A stretch of 64,000 bases of DNA from Prevotellaceae bacterium UBA2852. Lineage in GTDB: Bacteria > Bacteroidota > Bacteroidia > Bacteroidales > Bacteroidaceae. The DNA lies in assembly GCA_002350855.1 (NCBI GenBank), contig DEFM01000033.1:1-64000 (forward strand). Reading direction: 5' to 3'. The position numbers and the translations under genes are program-made. Position 1 is the first letter of the stretch, and each line of letters begins with the position of its first letter. This document shows, piece after piece, positions 39,895 to 50,712 of this stretch. The notes under the pieces were generated by a model. The model saw only the letters and a program-made list of their open reading frames with translations. It had not been told where the DNA came from and ran no database searches.

Positions 39895-41091
39895 ATGAAA
39901 ATATTAGTATTAAATTGTGGCTCGTCGAGCATAAAATACGCTCTGTATGACATGACGGATAAGAGCGTCGTGACTTCAGGCGGAATTGAGAAAATTGGAT
40001 TGGAAGACTCTTTCATCACTGTAAAACTCAATGGTGAAAAGTTCAAGACTGTTACTCCGGTTCCAGAACACACTGCTGGTGTTAAACTTATTTTCCAGGT
40101 TCTGACTACAGGTGAACATGCTGTGATGAAGGACCTCCATGAGTTGGATGCAGTAGGTCATCGTCTCGTTCATGGTGGTGAGAAATTCTCGCAGTCTGTG
40201 CTGATTACCGATGAGGTAATGCGTGACTTCGCCGCTTGCAACGACCTTGCACCTCTGCACAATCCTGCAAATATCAAGGGCGTTAACGCTGTGAAGGAAC
40301 TTCTTCCGAATATACCACAGGTAGGTGTGTTCGACACTGCTTTCCATCAGACAATGCCTGACTATGCATACATGTATGCTGTGCCTTACGAACTCTATAA
40401 GAAATATGGTGTCCGTCGCTACGGCTTCCACGGAACCAGCCACCGCTATGTTTCTGCACGCGTGCTGGAATATCTCGGCATCAAGGATGCAAAGGGCACA
40501 AAGATTATCACATGCCATATCGGAAACGGAGCTTCTATAGCTGCAGTTAAGGATGGCAAGGTTATTGACACATCTATGGGTCTTACTCCGCTTGAAGGTT
40601 TGATTATGGGAACTCGTAGCGGTGACATAGATGCAGGAGCTGTTACCTTTATCATGGATAAGGAAGGACTCGACACTAAGGGCATCTCAAACCTTCTCAA
40701 CAAGCAGTCAGGTCTGCTTGGTGTAAGTGGCGGTAAGAGTGACTTCCGTGATATCCTCGCTTCAATTGCTGAAGGTAATGATCAGGCACGTCTTGCAAAG
40801 GAGATGTACACTTACCGCATTAAGAAGTATATTGGTGAGTACGCTGCTGCTATGGGTGGAGTTGACATTATCGTCTTCACTGGTGGAGCAGGCGAGAACC
40901 AGTGGGAGGTTCGCGAAGGCGCAACCAACGGACTGGAATTCCTCGGTGTGAATGTGGATGTAACCAAGAACCACTCTTGTCGTGCAACAGAAATGACTAT
41001 TAGTAGCGACGACAGCCGTGTTAAGGTGTGCGTCATCCCAACCGATGAAGAGCTGATGATTGCTACAGATACATTGGCTTTGGTGAAGTAA
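39895..41091 (+). CDS. ackA: Acetate kinase
   Basis: A 398-residue cytoplasmic kinase that makes ATP and acetate from acetyl phosphate. 'VLNCGSSSIKYALYD' (phosphate 1), 'GHRLVHGGEKF', 'FDTAFHQTMP', 'GFHGTSHRYVS' and 'MGTRSGDIDAG' are all present, as are the C-terminal 'FTGGAGEN' and 'IPTDEELMIA'. Length is canonical. The start is five bases from the right inverted repeat of the four-helix-bundle cassette. The terminator follows at 41131-41186. Confidence 0.96.
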   Translation: MKILVLNCGSSSIKYALYDMTDKSVVTSGGIEKIGLEDSFITVKLNGEKFKTVTPVPEHTAGVKLIFQVLTTGEHAVMKDLHELDAVGHRLVHGGEKFSQSVLITDEVMRDFAACNDLAPLHNPANIKGVNAVKELLPNIPQVGVFDTAFHQTMPDYAYMYAVPYELYKKYGVRRYGFHGTSHRYVSARVLEYLGIKDAKGTKIITCHIGNGASIAAVKDGKVIDTSMGLTPLEGLIMGTRSGDIDAGAVTFIMDKEGLDTKGISNLLNKQSGLLGVSGGKSDFRDILASIAEGNDQARLAKEMYTYRIKKYIGEYAAAMGGVDIIVFTGGAGENQWEVREGATNGLEFLGVNVDVTKNHSCRATEMTISSDDSRVKVCVIPTDEELMIATDTLALVK

Positions 41092-41130
41092 GAAGTCGAT
41101 GACATAGGCAGTCTTAGGCAATCCTAAGAT

Positions 41131-41186
41131 TCTATAAACGAAGAAAGCCTGGAAGCGATCGCTCCCAGGCTTTTTTCGTTTATAGG
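41131..41186. terminator. Strong bidirectional terminator between ackA and a convergent gene
   Basis: A stem of about 25 bp with few mismatches, centred on GCGATCGC near 41159, ends in TTTTTT (41171-41176). It serves ackA and, on the other strand, the gene ending at 41196. Confidence 0.9.
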
Positions 41187-41195
41187 TTTTAAGCT

Positions 41196-43382
41196 TTACT
41201 TAACCATAACTTTCTGTCCGTTGATGATGTAAAGACCCTTTTGCAGACCGTTAATCTGTCCGTTGCGGTTTACGATACGACCGTCGATAGAGTAAACAAG
41301 TCCTTTCTTTGCCAAGCCGTTCTCAACAGAGTTGATTGCATCTGGCAGACTATCGTAAGTGAATACGTCAATTGAATAAAGATAAACACCATTGCCAAAG
41401 CCTAATGACATAGGAGCACCTGTAGCGTCGAGGTACTGTTCTACTGAAGTGCCGGCACTGCTGCGAACCATTACATATTCACCGTATTTGAGTCCGCTAA
41501 CCTCAACTGTACCACGGGACATGAAGAAGAGACCGCTTGCATCAGTGAAGATTGCCATTGTGCTATAACTATCATGAGTGTTATCGACTACCAAACCGTT
41601 AAACATACCCGTGAGATCTTCTGCATAAGTGCTGCTTACGATAGTTGTTGTGGGATTGCCTTGTTCATCCTCTTCGTATGTAGGAATCCAAGTACGCCAG
41701 TGACGAGCAGCGTTGCGTGAGTCAGCACCATCCCATCCGAAGTATTGTGGAACAGCAACAATAACTCCAAGGTCGTCCTCTGGGATTTGCTCATTAGCTT
41801 CTTGTTCTACAGTGTAGGTGCGAAGTTCGTTTCCGTCAGAATCAAGAACTGCATAGTGATCAACTACCTGAAGGTTGATTTTTGCGAGAGTTCCCTCAGA
41901 GAGATTCTGGAAGTCCCAGTTGTGAGCTTCATTTTCTCCGTTACCAACAACCTCGCTAAGGCGCATGTCAATTCCCTTACCTTCAACTTCGTCAATTGTG
42001 TACACACCATCTGTATAACCTTCAACTCTTACTACAGCAGTGATATTCTTTGTAACAGTAACAGGCTCACCGATAGTGTTGAGGTCGTATTCAACTGCAA
42101 CTTCTTCGTCGTCACCAGTTACGTAAATCTGCCAGTCTTCACCACAGAGAGTATTGTTGGTCCAACTTACAGTATATGTACGTCTGTCACCATTGATACC
42201 TGTGAGAGTGAGGGTAGGAGCGTTAAGGGTGATTTCGCCAACAGAAACGCGAAGAGTGATTACGTCGGAGAACATACCAGTTTCAGAAACTGTAGCAGCC
42301 TGAATTTCAACAAATCCGTCACTGTCTTCGTCATCGCTGGCATAAACATCAATGCTCCCGTCTTCAGGATTGTACATATTTGCACCGTATTCACCGCTTG
42401 TGAGAGCCTCGTCAGTGAATTTCTTCTTGTAAACAGGAGTCTGGGAAATGATGACAGGCTCGTCATTCTCGTAAACTATATTGCCCTCTCCGTCATATTG
42501 ATATTCATATTCATAGTGGTCAATCTCTTCTGTGTCTTCAAGGAAGAGAGCAACTTCACCACGGTCAACAATACCATACCATGTGGTGCAAGCTTTATTC
42601 AATGTAGATTCACCAGCCTTGAATTCCAATGAGCGCGCATCGCCATTAACCTTAGTCAGCTTCAGAGAAGGAGCAGTAACTGCTTCTTCTGCACCAGCGT
42701 CAATCCAAACCTGGAAGCCACGGATGGATGCAGCTCGTTCGATAGGCAGAGAAACCCAACCGCTGTTTACAACACGGAGGTAGAGGTAATTGTCGTGAGC
42801 TGTCTGTCCTTCTGGCAGTTCACCTGCAGCTTTATCTTGTGCAGCGTGAACTTCGTTAGAGATGTCCTCAACCTGGATAGGATCAAAGAATACCCATTTC
42901 CAATCTGTCTTGTTGTTGTAGTTCTGACCGTTAGGAACGCAGAAACCATTGTATTCAGCATTTGTCTCACCTGTGTTGTAACCACCGTTTTTTCCCTGAA
43001 GAACAATGATTTGGCCAGCAACCATGTCGCTTAGCAAGAAACCGCGAGGACCGGAACCGTTTGTAATAAGACCTCTGTCGGCATTCCAGTTAGGAGTGGA
43101 TGTTGCCACCCAGACATTTGACAGACCTTCGTTGGAACAACGGTAAGGAACATAGCCGTTGTACTTGATTTCGTCTGTAGTCTGATCTGCATCAAAATTG
43201 ATTGCTGTTTCAGCCATAGGCTCACCGTTAATAGTGAGTGCACCGAAGTCAACGTCTTTGTAAAGACGCATGTTGAACTCGCTACCCTCAAGAATAGCAT
43301 TCTCTGTAGGAAGCTGAGCAAATGTGTTAGTAGATAAGCTGCACAAGAATAGTGCTGCTAAATAAGAGTAGAGTTTTCTCAT
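41196..43382 (-). CDS. Large secreted protein with type IX secretion tail, function unknown
   Basis: A 728-residue exported protein. The signal peptide is residues 1-22 (NTFAQ). The body is acidic and beta-rich, with two immunoglobulin-like or chitobiase-C-like modules ('TAPSLKLTKVNGDARSLEF' and 'NAPTLTLTGINGDRRTYTV') of related sequence. The last 75 residues include 'LVYSIDGRIVNRNGQ' and 'GLYIINGQKVMVK', a type A C-terminal signal for type IX secretion. I recognise no catalytic motif. It probably acts on or at the cell surface. It has its own promoter, at 43424-43455. Confidence 0.7.
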   Translation of the reverse strand: MRKLYSYLAALFLCSLSTNTFAQLPTENAILEGSEFNMRLYKDVDFGALTINGEPMAETAINFDADQTTDEIKYNGYVPYRCSNEGLSNVWVATSTPNWNADRGLITNGSGPRGFLLSDMVAGQIIVLQGKNGGYNTGETNAEYNGFCVPNGQNYNNKTDWKWVFFDPIQVEDISNEVHAAQDKAAGELPEGQTAHDNYLYLRVVNSGWVSLPIERAASIRGFQVWIDAGAEEAVTAPSLKLTKVNGDARSLEFKAGESTLNKACTTWYGIVDRGEVALFLEDTEEIDHYEYEYQYDGEGNIVYENDEPVIISQTPVYKKKFTDEALTSGEYGANMYNPEDGSIDVYASDDEDSDGFVEIQAATVSETGMFSDVITLRVSVGEITLNAPTLTLTGINGDRRTYTVSWTNNTLCGEDWQIYVTGDDEEVAVEYDLNTIGEPVTVTKNITAVVRVEGYTDGVYTIDEVEGKGIDMRLSEVVGNGENEAHNWDFQNLSEGTLAKINLQVVDHYAVLDSDGNELRTYTVEQEANEQIPEDDLGVIVAVPQYFGWDGADSRNAARHWRTWIPTYEEDEQGNPTTTIVSSTYAEDLTGMFNGLVVDNTHDSYSTMAIFTDASGLFFMSRGTVEVSGLKYGEYVMVRSSAGTSVEQYLDATGAPMSLGFGNGVYLYSIDVFTYDSLPDAINSVENGLAKKGLVYSIDGRIVNRNGQINGLQKGLYIINGQKVMVK

Positions 43383-43423
43383 AAAAAAGTTAATTTAGTT
43401 AGTTAAAAGTTGATTTTATGCTG

Positions 43424-43455
43424 CAAATTTACGATTTAGTAAGTGAACGACCAAA
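43424..43455 (-). promoter_or_regulatory. Promoter of the secreted 728-aa protein
   Basis: Minus strand TTTG (43452-43455) and TAAATTTG (43424-43431), spacer 20 nt. Confidence 0.65.
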
Positions 43456-43488
43456 TAAATCTTGGTTTTTCCAATTATACCCTAACAG

Positions 43489-44865
43489 CTATTCCAGTTC
43501 TGGAGCAGAGGAATCTTCGAGCAACTTTGCGTTTATGCTCTTGTTGGTGATTACGCCTTTCTCCTTGAAGGACTCCAACTGGCGGGCAAAGTTGCCACGC
43601 CCGTCGGTAATCTGATTACGAGCCTGCTCGTAGACATTGCCGACTGATTGCAAGCGTTCACCAAGGGTTACAAATGTGTCGGAGAATGTGGCAAACTTCT
43701 CATAGAGCTTTGTAGCACTGTCGATGATGTCCTTGACATTCTTTGTCTGTCGCTGGTTTTGCCACAGAAGCGAAACTATTTGCAGTGCAAGCATCAGGTT
43801 GGTAGGATTGACGATTATGATTCGCTCGCGATAGGCGTCTATAGCAAGTCTGCTGTCGTTTTCCACTGCCAGCAGATAACTTCCCTCGTTGGGAATAAAC
43901 ATCAATACATAACCTGCAGCGTCCTTCACCTTCTTTGGATAATGCTTGTCTGCCAGTTCACGGTAGTGCTTACGGACAGAATCAATATGTTCACGAAGGT
44001 GTTGCTTGCGCTGAATCTCATCTTCTGCTTCAAGGTATTCCAGGTATGCCTTGATACTGGTCTTGGAGTCGATAATAAGATAGCCTTCACCAGGAATGCG
44101 CACTTTGACATCTGGTATATAGCGGTTGCCTTCATCATCTACTTCGCCTGCCTGAGTCTCAAAGTCAATTCCCTCAGTCAAGCCACTGGCCTCAAGAATG
44201 TTCTTGAGAATTTCCTCTCCCCAGTTGCCTTGCTTTTTCGGATCAGCCTTAAGGGCACGAGTGAGGTTGTTGGCACTTTCGCCCAGCAAATCCGTCTTCT
44301 GCTGAAGCTGGCTGATGGCCTCTTTCATAACAGCGTCGGTGCGTGCAGTGTCGGTCATCTTGTCTGAGAACTCTTTCTTGAACGTCTCGATTGTCTGGCG
44401 AAGAGGGTTAAGCAGGTTCTCCACACTCTCCTTGTTCGAGGCTTTCATATCTGCCTGCTGCTGACGAAGGTGCTCTGCGGAAAGTTTGTCAAATTCCAAC
44501 CGCATGGTCTTCAGTTTCTCTTCCCACTGCCGCTGCTGTTCCAGACGTGAAGCCTCGAACTGTTGCTTCAACTCCTGCTTGGACTTCTCGTTCTGCTCCA
44601 GAAGCTCTTCTCTAGACTTGGCATGCTGCAACTGTATGTCAGCACGTGATTTGTCGAACTGCTGCTGCAGGGCTTGAATCTCAGCAGCATGACTCTGCTT
44701 GAGTTGTGATATACTTTCTTCCTTGTGTTGTTCGTTCAAGGATTGTATCTGCTTCAAACTCTTTAACTCTTCAGACGACTCTGCTGCCAGACGTGTCTTT
44801 TTTATGGCGATAAAAGCTGCCACTACAAGTAGCAAGGCGAGGATTATGATAACAACAATTTCCAT
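43489..44865 (-). CDS. rmuC: DNA recombination protein RmuC
   Basis: A 458-residue protein with a single N-terminal membrane anchor (residues 2-24), a long coiled coil (about 30-170, rich in E, K and Q) and a C-terminal RmuC nuclease-like domain (about 190-420) with 'KKQGNWGEEILKNILEASGL', 'DVKVRIPGEGYLIIDSKTS' and 'VPNEGSYLLAV'-like segments ('FIPNEGSYLLAV'). The Asp/Lys of 'IDSKTS' fit the PD-(D/E)xK core. RmuC limits DNA inversions between repeats. A TACTTTTG box lies upstream at 44892-44899 on the minus strand. Confidence 0.93.
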   Translation of the reverse strand: MEIVVIIILALLLVVAAFIAIKKTRLAAESSEELKSLKQIQSLNEQHKEESISQLKQSHAAEIQALQQQFDKSRADIQLQHAKSREELLEQNEKSKQELKQQFEASRLEQQRQWEEKLKTMRLEFDKLSAEHLRQQQADMKASNKESVENLLNPLRQTIETFKKEFSDKMTDTARTDAVMKEAISQLQQKTDLLGESANNLTRALKADPKKQGNWGEEILKNILEASGLTEGIDFETQAGEVDDEGNRYIPDVKVRIPGEGYLIIDSKTSIKAYLEYLEAEDEIQRKQHLREHIDSVRKHYRELADKHYPKKVKDAAGYVLMFIPNEGSYLLAVENDSRLAIDAYRERIIIVNPTNLMLALQIVSLLWQNQRQTKNVKDIIDSATKLYEKFATFSDTFVTLGERLQSVGNVYEQARNQITDGRGNFARQLESFKEKGVITNKSINAKLLEDSSAPELE

Positions 44866-45004
44866 GTTTCTTTCTTGTTTCTATTTTGCAGCAAAAGTAC
44901 AATTATTTTTTCAGAAAAACACCTTCGTGGGGCAAAAACTTCATCTTTATTTGACTTACAATTAGCCAAAGGCTAAAAAAGGGAAAAACTTTTCTTATTA
45001 TAAT

Positions 45005-45035
45005 TTTGATTATTAACGGCATAATTGTAATTTTG
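45005..45035 (+). promoter_or_regulatory. Promoter of the DUF853 ATPase gene
   Basis: TTTG 45005-45008 and TAATTTTG 45028-45035, spacer 19 nt. The start would be about 20 nt before the ATG at 45061. Confidence 0.65.
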
Positions 45036-45060
45036 CAGAAAATGCTAATACTATAGTAAT

Positions 45061-46650
45061 ATGTTTGACAAAGAACACGGTTTGTATATTGCTCACAGTG
45101 CCGAAGTTGGTCCACTGAGCATAATAGGTAAAATGGCGAACCGCCACGGACTTATAGCCGGAGCGACGGGAACAGGCAAGACAGTTACATTGCAGGTAAT
45201 GGCTGAGACGTTCTGCCAGGCAGGTGTGCCTTGTTTCATGGCGGACATGAAAGGCGACCTGTCAGGTATCTCCCAGGCAGGAAAGATGACTGGTTTTATT
45301 GAAAAACGAATCAAGGAATGGGGATGGAACGAAAACAACCTGCCTGAATTCCAGAGTTGTCCGGTTCGTTTCTTCGATGTATATGGAGAGCAGGGACATC
45401 CTATGCGTGCTACTGTCAGTCAGATGGGACCGCAGTTGCTCTCACGTCTGCTTGACTTGAATGAAACTCAGGACGGTGTGCTCAATATCGTGTTCCGTGT
45501 TGCCGACGAAAGGGGATTGCTTATTCTCGACTTGAAAGACCTTCGATCAATGCTTGACTATGTATCGCAACATGCCAAGGAATTCACAACCCAATATGGA
45601 AATGTGGCATCGGCATCAGTCGGTGCGATTCAGAGAGCAATCCTTCAGCTTGAGAACCAGGGTGCGGACAAATTCTTCGGAGAGCCGGCGTTTGACATAT
45701 TCGACCTTATGCAAACCGAACAGGGAAAGGGCGTGATGAACGTGCTTGCTGCAGACAAACTGATGATGCAGCCAAAACTCTATAGCACTTTCCTGCTTTG
45801 GTTGCTTAGCGAACTTTATTCCTCATTACCCGAAGTGGGTGATATGGACTTGCCGAAGCTGGTTTTCTTCTTCGATGAGGCACACATGCTTTTCGACGGG
45901 ACTTCGCGTGCCTTGCTTGACAAGATAGAGCAGGTTATCAGACTGATCCGCTCCAAGGGCGTAGGTATTTATTTCGTTACACAAAGTCCAACCGATATAC
46001 CTGAAGTTATTCTCGGGCAACTTGGCAACCGAGTGCAACATGCCCTTCGTGCCTATACGCCTAAAGACCAGAAGGCAGTAAAGGTTGCTGCAGATACATT
46101 CCGCGCAAATCCTAATTTCCGAACAGATGAGGCTATAAGTCAACTGGAGACAGGAGAGGCACTTGTATCCTGCCTTGATGAGAAAGGCGCACCGACCGTC
46201 GTTCAGAGAGCAAAGATTCTCTTCCCTCTCAGTCAGATAGGTGCCATAACAGAAGGACAAAGGCTCGATATAATCAAGCAGAGTCGCATTTCCGGAAAGT
46301 ACGACAAACCGATAGACCGTGAAAGTGCATACGAGATTCTGATGAAAGAATCTGAGACTGCAGAAACAGAGGCTGCCGAACTGGAGGAAAAGAAAGGTGA
46401 AGCTTCTGCAGATGACAAGAAGAAGTCTAAACCAGGTTTCTTCAAGAAAGTGCTTAAGGCTGTTATAACAGCTATCACTTCAACCATTGCTGCCATCTTG
46501 GGAACAATAGTAAGCGACAAGGTAACGGGAAAGAAGACAAAGTCACGTACATCATCTACTGGACGTGTGGTGAAGAATGCCACTTCTGCTGCAACCAGAA
46601 CTATTACCAAGGAACTTACCCGCGATATACTTGGAAACTTAATTAAATAA
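45061..46650 (+). CDS. DUF853 / HerA-type ATPase (YjgR family)
   Basis: A 529-residue cytoplasmic P-loop ATPase. Walker A is GATGTGKT at residues 34-41, and Walker B is '[12 protein letters not shown]'. '[36 protein letters not shown]' (in parts) is a hallmark of the DUF853/YjgR group, related to HerA-FtsK translocases. The C-terminal 70 residues are Lys/Glu/Thr-rich with a hydrophobic stretch ('[18 protein letters not shown]'), possibly a membrane-active or glycine-zipper-like tail. Biological role is not established. Its TAA is part of a heptad repeat. Confidence 0.88.
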   Translation: MFDKEHGLYIAHSAEVGPLSIIGKMANRHGLIAGATGTGKTVTLQVMAETFCQAGVPCFMADMKGDLSGISQAGKMTGFIEKRIKEWGWNENNLPEFQSCPVRFFDVYGEQGHPMRATVSQMGPQLLSRLLDLNETQDGVLNIVFRVADERGLLILDLKDLRSMLDYVSQHAKEFTTQYGNVASASVGAIQRAILQLENQGADKFFGEPAFDIFDLMQTEQGKGVMNVLAADKLMMQPKLYSTFLLWLLSELYSSLPEVGDMDLPKLVFFFDEAHMLFDGTSRALLDKIEQVIRLIRSKGVGIYFVTQSPTDIPEVILGQLGNRVQHALRAYTPKDQKAVKVAADTFRANPNFRTDEAISQLETGEALVSCLDEKGAPTVVQRAKILFPLSQIGAITEGQRLDIIKQSRISGKYDKPIDRESAYEILMKESETAETEAAELEEKKGEASADDKKKSKPGFFKKVLKAVITAITSTIAAILGTIVSDKVTGKKTKSRTSSTGRVVKNATSAATRTITKELTRDILGNLIK

Positions 46651-46682
46651 ATGAAGAATGAATAATGAAAAATGAAGAATTC
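46649..46682 (+). repeat. Solo 34-bp heptad repeat at the end of the DUF853 gene
   Basis: AAATGAAGAATGAA, then TAATGAAAAATGAAG and a GAATTC end. It has the same length and ends as the inverted repeats at 39362 and 39856, and it overlaps the TAA stop (46648-46650). Confidence 0.8.
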
Positions 46683-46751
46683 AGTTTTCATGTGTAAACA
46701 TTTATTTTTTCAAAATTCTATTTTATTATTCATTAATAAATTTAAAATTCG

Positions 46752-46759
46752 TACCTTTG
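46752..46759 (+). promoter_or_regulatory. -7 box of the enolase gene
   Basis: TACCTTTG fits TAnnTTTG; no clear TTTG about 20 nt upstream. The leader is about 50 nt. Confidence 0.5.
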
Positions 46760-46803
46760 CAAATCAAAGCAACATATTAATTCACTTTATACAATAATCT
46801 TAA

Positions 46804-48126
<1,323 letters not shown>

Positions 48127-48140
48127 TAGAGACCCTAAAT

Positions 48141-48177
48141 AAAAAAGCGTTATCGCAATTGCGATAACGCTTTTTTT
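48141..48177. terminator. Bidirectional terminator between eno and fdtB
   Basis: A perfect 24-bp palindrome (48147-48170, centre CGCAATTGCG) is flanked by A6 on the left and T7 on the right. Confidence 0.95.
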
Positions 48178-49282
48178 ATTTTAAACACTCAATCACTCGT
48201 CTCACTTCTTCGTCTGTCATGTATGGATTGCAGGGCAGACTCAGTTCCTCAGAGTGAATCTTCTCTGTGATCGGAAGAGAAAGTGAATTCCACTCTGAAT
48301 AGCATTTCTGCTTGTGGGGAGGAATGGGGTAGTGTATTTCTGTACCTATTCCACACTCCTTAAGATGCTGTTGCAATTCGCCGCGATGAGAAGTAAATAT
48401 GGGGAAGATATGGAACACGCTGTCGCGATTGTTGCGTGGCATAGTGATTCCCTTATTACTAATATTATTATAATATTGTGTAGCGATTCCCTTGCGACGT
48501 GCATTGCGTTTGTCAAGCATTGGAAGCAGAGAACGGAGGATTGCTGCCTGTACCTCATCCATGCGTGAATTACGTCCTATATGGTCGAAGACATATTTGC
48601 GTCCACTTCCATAGTTGGCAATGCTACGAATCAGATTCGCAAGTTCTTGGTCATTTGTCGTAACTGCTCCAGCATCGCCCATCGCACCCAGGTTTTTTGT
48701 AGGGTAGAAACTATGTGCTGCAACATCGCCCAGTGAACCGGTGCGTTTAACTGTCCCATTTTCATCTGTATATGTACATCCGTGAGCCTGAGCATTGTCT
48801 TCGATTAGCAGCAAGTTGTGAGTCTTGCAAATCTCCGCAATTTTAGATGTGTATGCACAGATTCCGTAAAGATGTACGAGCATGATGGCTTTAGTACGAG
48901 GTGTGATGTGCTGTTCAATGAGGCTGTCTTCGATTTGCAGAGTGTTCCAATCTGGTTCTACAAGAATTGGTGCCAACCCATTTTCCGTGATGGAGAGAAT
49001 TGAAGCAATATATGTATTTGCAGGTACAATCACTTCGTCGCCATTATGTAAGTGCCCAAGTTCTTTGTATGCACGGAGAATCAATGTCAGAGCATCAAGA
49101 CCGTTCCCGCAACCTACACAGTGTTCTGTACCAATATACGCGGCATATTCCTGTTCAAACAACCTTGTCTGTTCACCACGCAAAAACCAGCCGCTTTGCA
49201 GTGCGGCAGTTGCGGCAGGCAACCATTGCGTTGTGTCCTGATGCAGCCGTTTTAAGTCTAAGTATGGTATTACAGTATCCAT
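48176..49282 (-). CDS. fdtB: DegT/DnrJ/EryC1-type sugar aminotransferase (FdtB-like)
   Basis: A 368-residue PLP enzyme, from ATG 49282, that would aminate C3 of dTDP-3-keto-6-deoxygalactose. 'GWFLRGEQTRLFEQEYAAYIG' (in parts), 'ANTYIASI', 'LLIEDNAQAHG' and the Schiff-base Lys in 'HSFYPTKNLGAMGDAGAV' are typical. The neighbour fdtA and the acyltransferase between them give the FdtA-FdtB set for dTDP-3-amino-3,6-dideoxygalactose (Fuc3N) or its glucose isomer. The start overlaps the upstream gene by 13 bp. The longer frame (49306) adds an unlikely 'MCLLRLLR'. Confidence 0.82.
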   Translation of the reverse strand: MDTVIPYLDLKRLHQDTTQWLPAATAALQSGWFLRGEQTRLFEQEYAAYIGTEHCVGCGNGLDALTLILRAYKELGHLHNGDEVIVPANTYIASILSITENGLAPILVEPDWNTLQIEDSLIEQHITPRTKAIMLVHLYGICAYTSKIAEICKTHNLLLIEDNAQAHGCTYTDENGTVKRTGSLGDVAAHSFYPTKNLGAMGDAGAVTTNDQELANLIRSIANYGSGRKYVFDHIGRNSRMDEVQAAILRSLLPMLDKRNARRKGIATQYYNNISNKGITMPRNNRDSVFHIFPIFTSHRGELQQHLKECGIGTEIHYPIPPHKQKCYSEWNSLSLPITEKIHSEELSLPCNPYMTDEEVRRVIECLK

Positions 49283-50217
49283 TCGTAGCAGTCGTAGCAA
49301 ACACATCGTCCACCGAATCCTTCCTTCTGGAATAATAGCGATGTGTTGAGTTCGGATGTGTGGTTAAGAGCAGACGTTCCCAAGTCGAGGTATGTCTGGT
49401 TCCATTGTGTTTTGTTGATAATGTGGTGGAAAAGCAGGTCTAATGCTCCGCAGGCTTTTCCTTCCTCGTTGGCGGAGATATACTGTGTCTTGATTACTCT
49501 TTCTGAACAGTAAAGGAGTGTTCCGCCAAGCATCTGACCTTTGTCGGTGAAAACAGCAAACAGACGTATGTTCTCAGGAAAAGCATTCTTGAGCCTGTCA
49601 ATCTCCTCGAACGTGTGGATTGGCTTTGCGTTGTATTTAGCTTCCAAGTTTGACGAAAGAATATCCCAGAAAGCTTTCAAATCATCGCTTTCCTTTGTAA
49701 CGAGACTCAGTTGTTGTGCCTTCTTCACTCCTCGTCTCCGTAGCATGGAGAAAGAAATAGGTGAAGAAAGAGGTACAACCGATGTTATGTCACGCTCCTG
49801 CAGACGAAGAGTAGTGCCCTTGCACTCGTTCAGTGCATAAAGGTCTTCCTCTGCAGGATATCTGTGGTAGATATGCGGAACGGGTTTGTAAACCACACGC
49901 TTCACGCCTCTTTCCCTCAGTTCGTCGCGAAGTAGGTCGAAACACTCACAGACATCAGTTGCAGTCATCTTATGATTGCAAATCAGTCCGCCGTAGGTTA
50001 GTCCTGCATGGCTGTAAAGTGTGTCACCGACTATGTTTGCAGGAAGTACAGCGCTGAGGTTGTGTTTCTTGTAAAAGCAGAATGACATGTCTTCAAACCT
50101 GTCGTAGTGATAATCCATGTATCTTCGGTCGAAGAGGAAAGTTCCGTTCTTCGACTCAGCTACAAACTGATTCCATTGCTGAGATTGGACAGGAGAGTAT
50201 CGGCTGATTTCTATCAT
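49270..50217 (-). CDS. GNAT/FemAB-like acyltransferase of the amino-sugar operon
   Basis: A 315-residue cytoplasmic protein of the FemAB-like GNAT type. 'ESKNGTFLFDRRYMDYHYDRFEDMSFCFYK' (in two parts), 'YGGLI', 'RRGVKKAQ' and 'FAVFTDKGQMLGGTLLYC' match this group, which often occurs with fdtA/fdtB or qdt genes. It lies between fdtA and fdtB with overlaps on both sides (4 and 13 bp). Inference: it N-acylates the amino sugar; in other bacteria this step uses FdtC, a hexapeptide-repeat protein, so this would be a substitute. Confidence 0.65.
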   Translation of the reverse strand: MIEISRYSPVQSQQWNQFVAESKNGTFLFDRRYMDYHYDRFEDMSFCFYKKHNLSAVLPANIVGDTLYSHAGLTYGGLICNHKMTATDVCECFDLLRDELRERGVKRVVYKPVPHIYHRYPAEEDLYALNECKGTTLRLQERDITSVVPLSSPISFSMLRRRGVKKAQQLSLVTKESDDLKAFWDILSSNLEAKYNAKPIHTFEEIDRLKNAFPENIRLFAVFTDKGQMLGGTLLYCSERVIKTQYISANEEGKACGALDLLFHHIINKTQWNQTYLDLGTSALNHTSELNTSLLFQKEGFGGRCVCYDCYEWIL

Positions 50218-50654
50218 TCTGTGAATTTTAGGAATTCATCGTATTCGTAGATGTACTCGTCTTCGTCAAACAGTTCGGATGCAAGAACAAGACACACTGC
50301 ACCTGACGAGAAATCATCAAGTGTGCGCCACACACTGGTACCGACGTAAAGAGCCTGGTAGGGGTGATTAAGATGGAATGTTTGCTTATGCTTGCCATCG
50401 TCAAGAGTAACGTCAAACGAGCCGCTGACTGCTACTATGACTTCTTTGCAAGTGCGGTGGGCATGTCCTCCACGGCTTTCACCGCTGGGTACATCATAAG
50501 TCCAGTAAACACGTGCAACTTCAAACGGAATGTTGATCAACTGTTCCGCAACTGTAAGGTTTCCGCGTGGATCTACATGCTTCGGTAGGTCGAAGATATA
50601 TCCCTTTGACCCAAGTGAACTGTTATTTATAGGTGTCATCGATGATTTCATCAT
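50214..50654 (-). CDS. fdtA: dTDP-4-oxo-6-deoxyglucose 3,4-ketoisomerase (FdtA/QdtA type)
   Basis: A cupin of about 146 residues that moves the keto group of dTDP-4-keto-6-deoxyglucose from C4 to C3. 'RGNLTVAEQ', 'RVYWTYDVPSGESRGGHAH' and 'VIVAVSGSFDVTLDDG' are family motifs, with the catalytic His in 'GGHAH'. I start it at ATG 50654; the longer frame begins with a TTG inside the -7 box TAATTTTG (minus strand, 50670-50677). It is the first gene of the operon. Upstream dTDP-glucose genes (rmlA, rmlB) are not in the window. Confidence 0.82.
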   Translation of the reverse strand: MMKSSMTPINNSSLGSKGYIFDLPKHVDPRGNLTVAEQLINIPFEVARVYWTYDVPSGESRGGHAHRTCKEVIVAVSGSFDVTLDDGKHKQTFHLNHPYQALYVGTSVWRTLDDFSSGAVCLVLASELFDEDEYIYEYDEFLKFTE

Positions 50655-50712
50655 TATCTGTTTCTGATGCAAAATTATAGAATAATAACGGAATCTTCGA
50701 ATATAATAGTAT

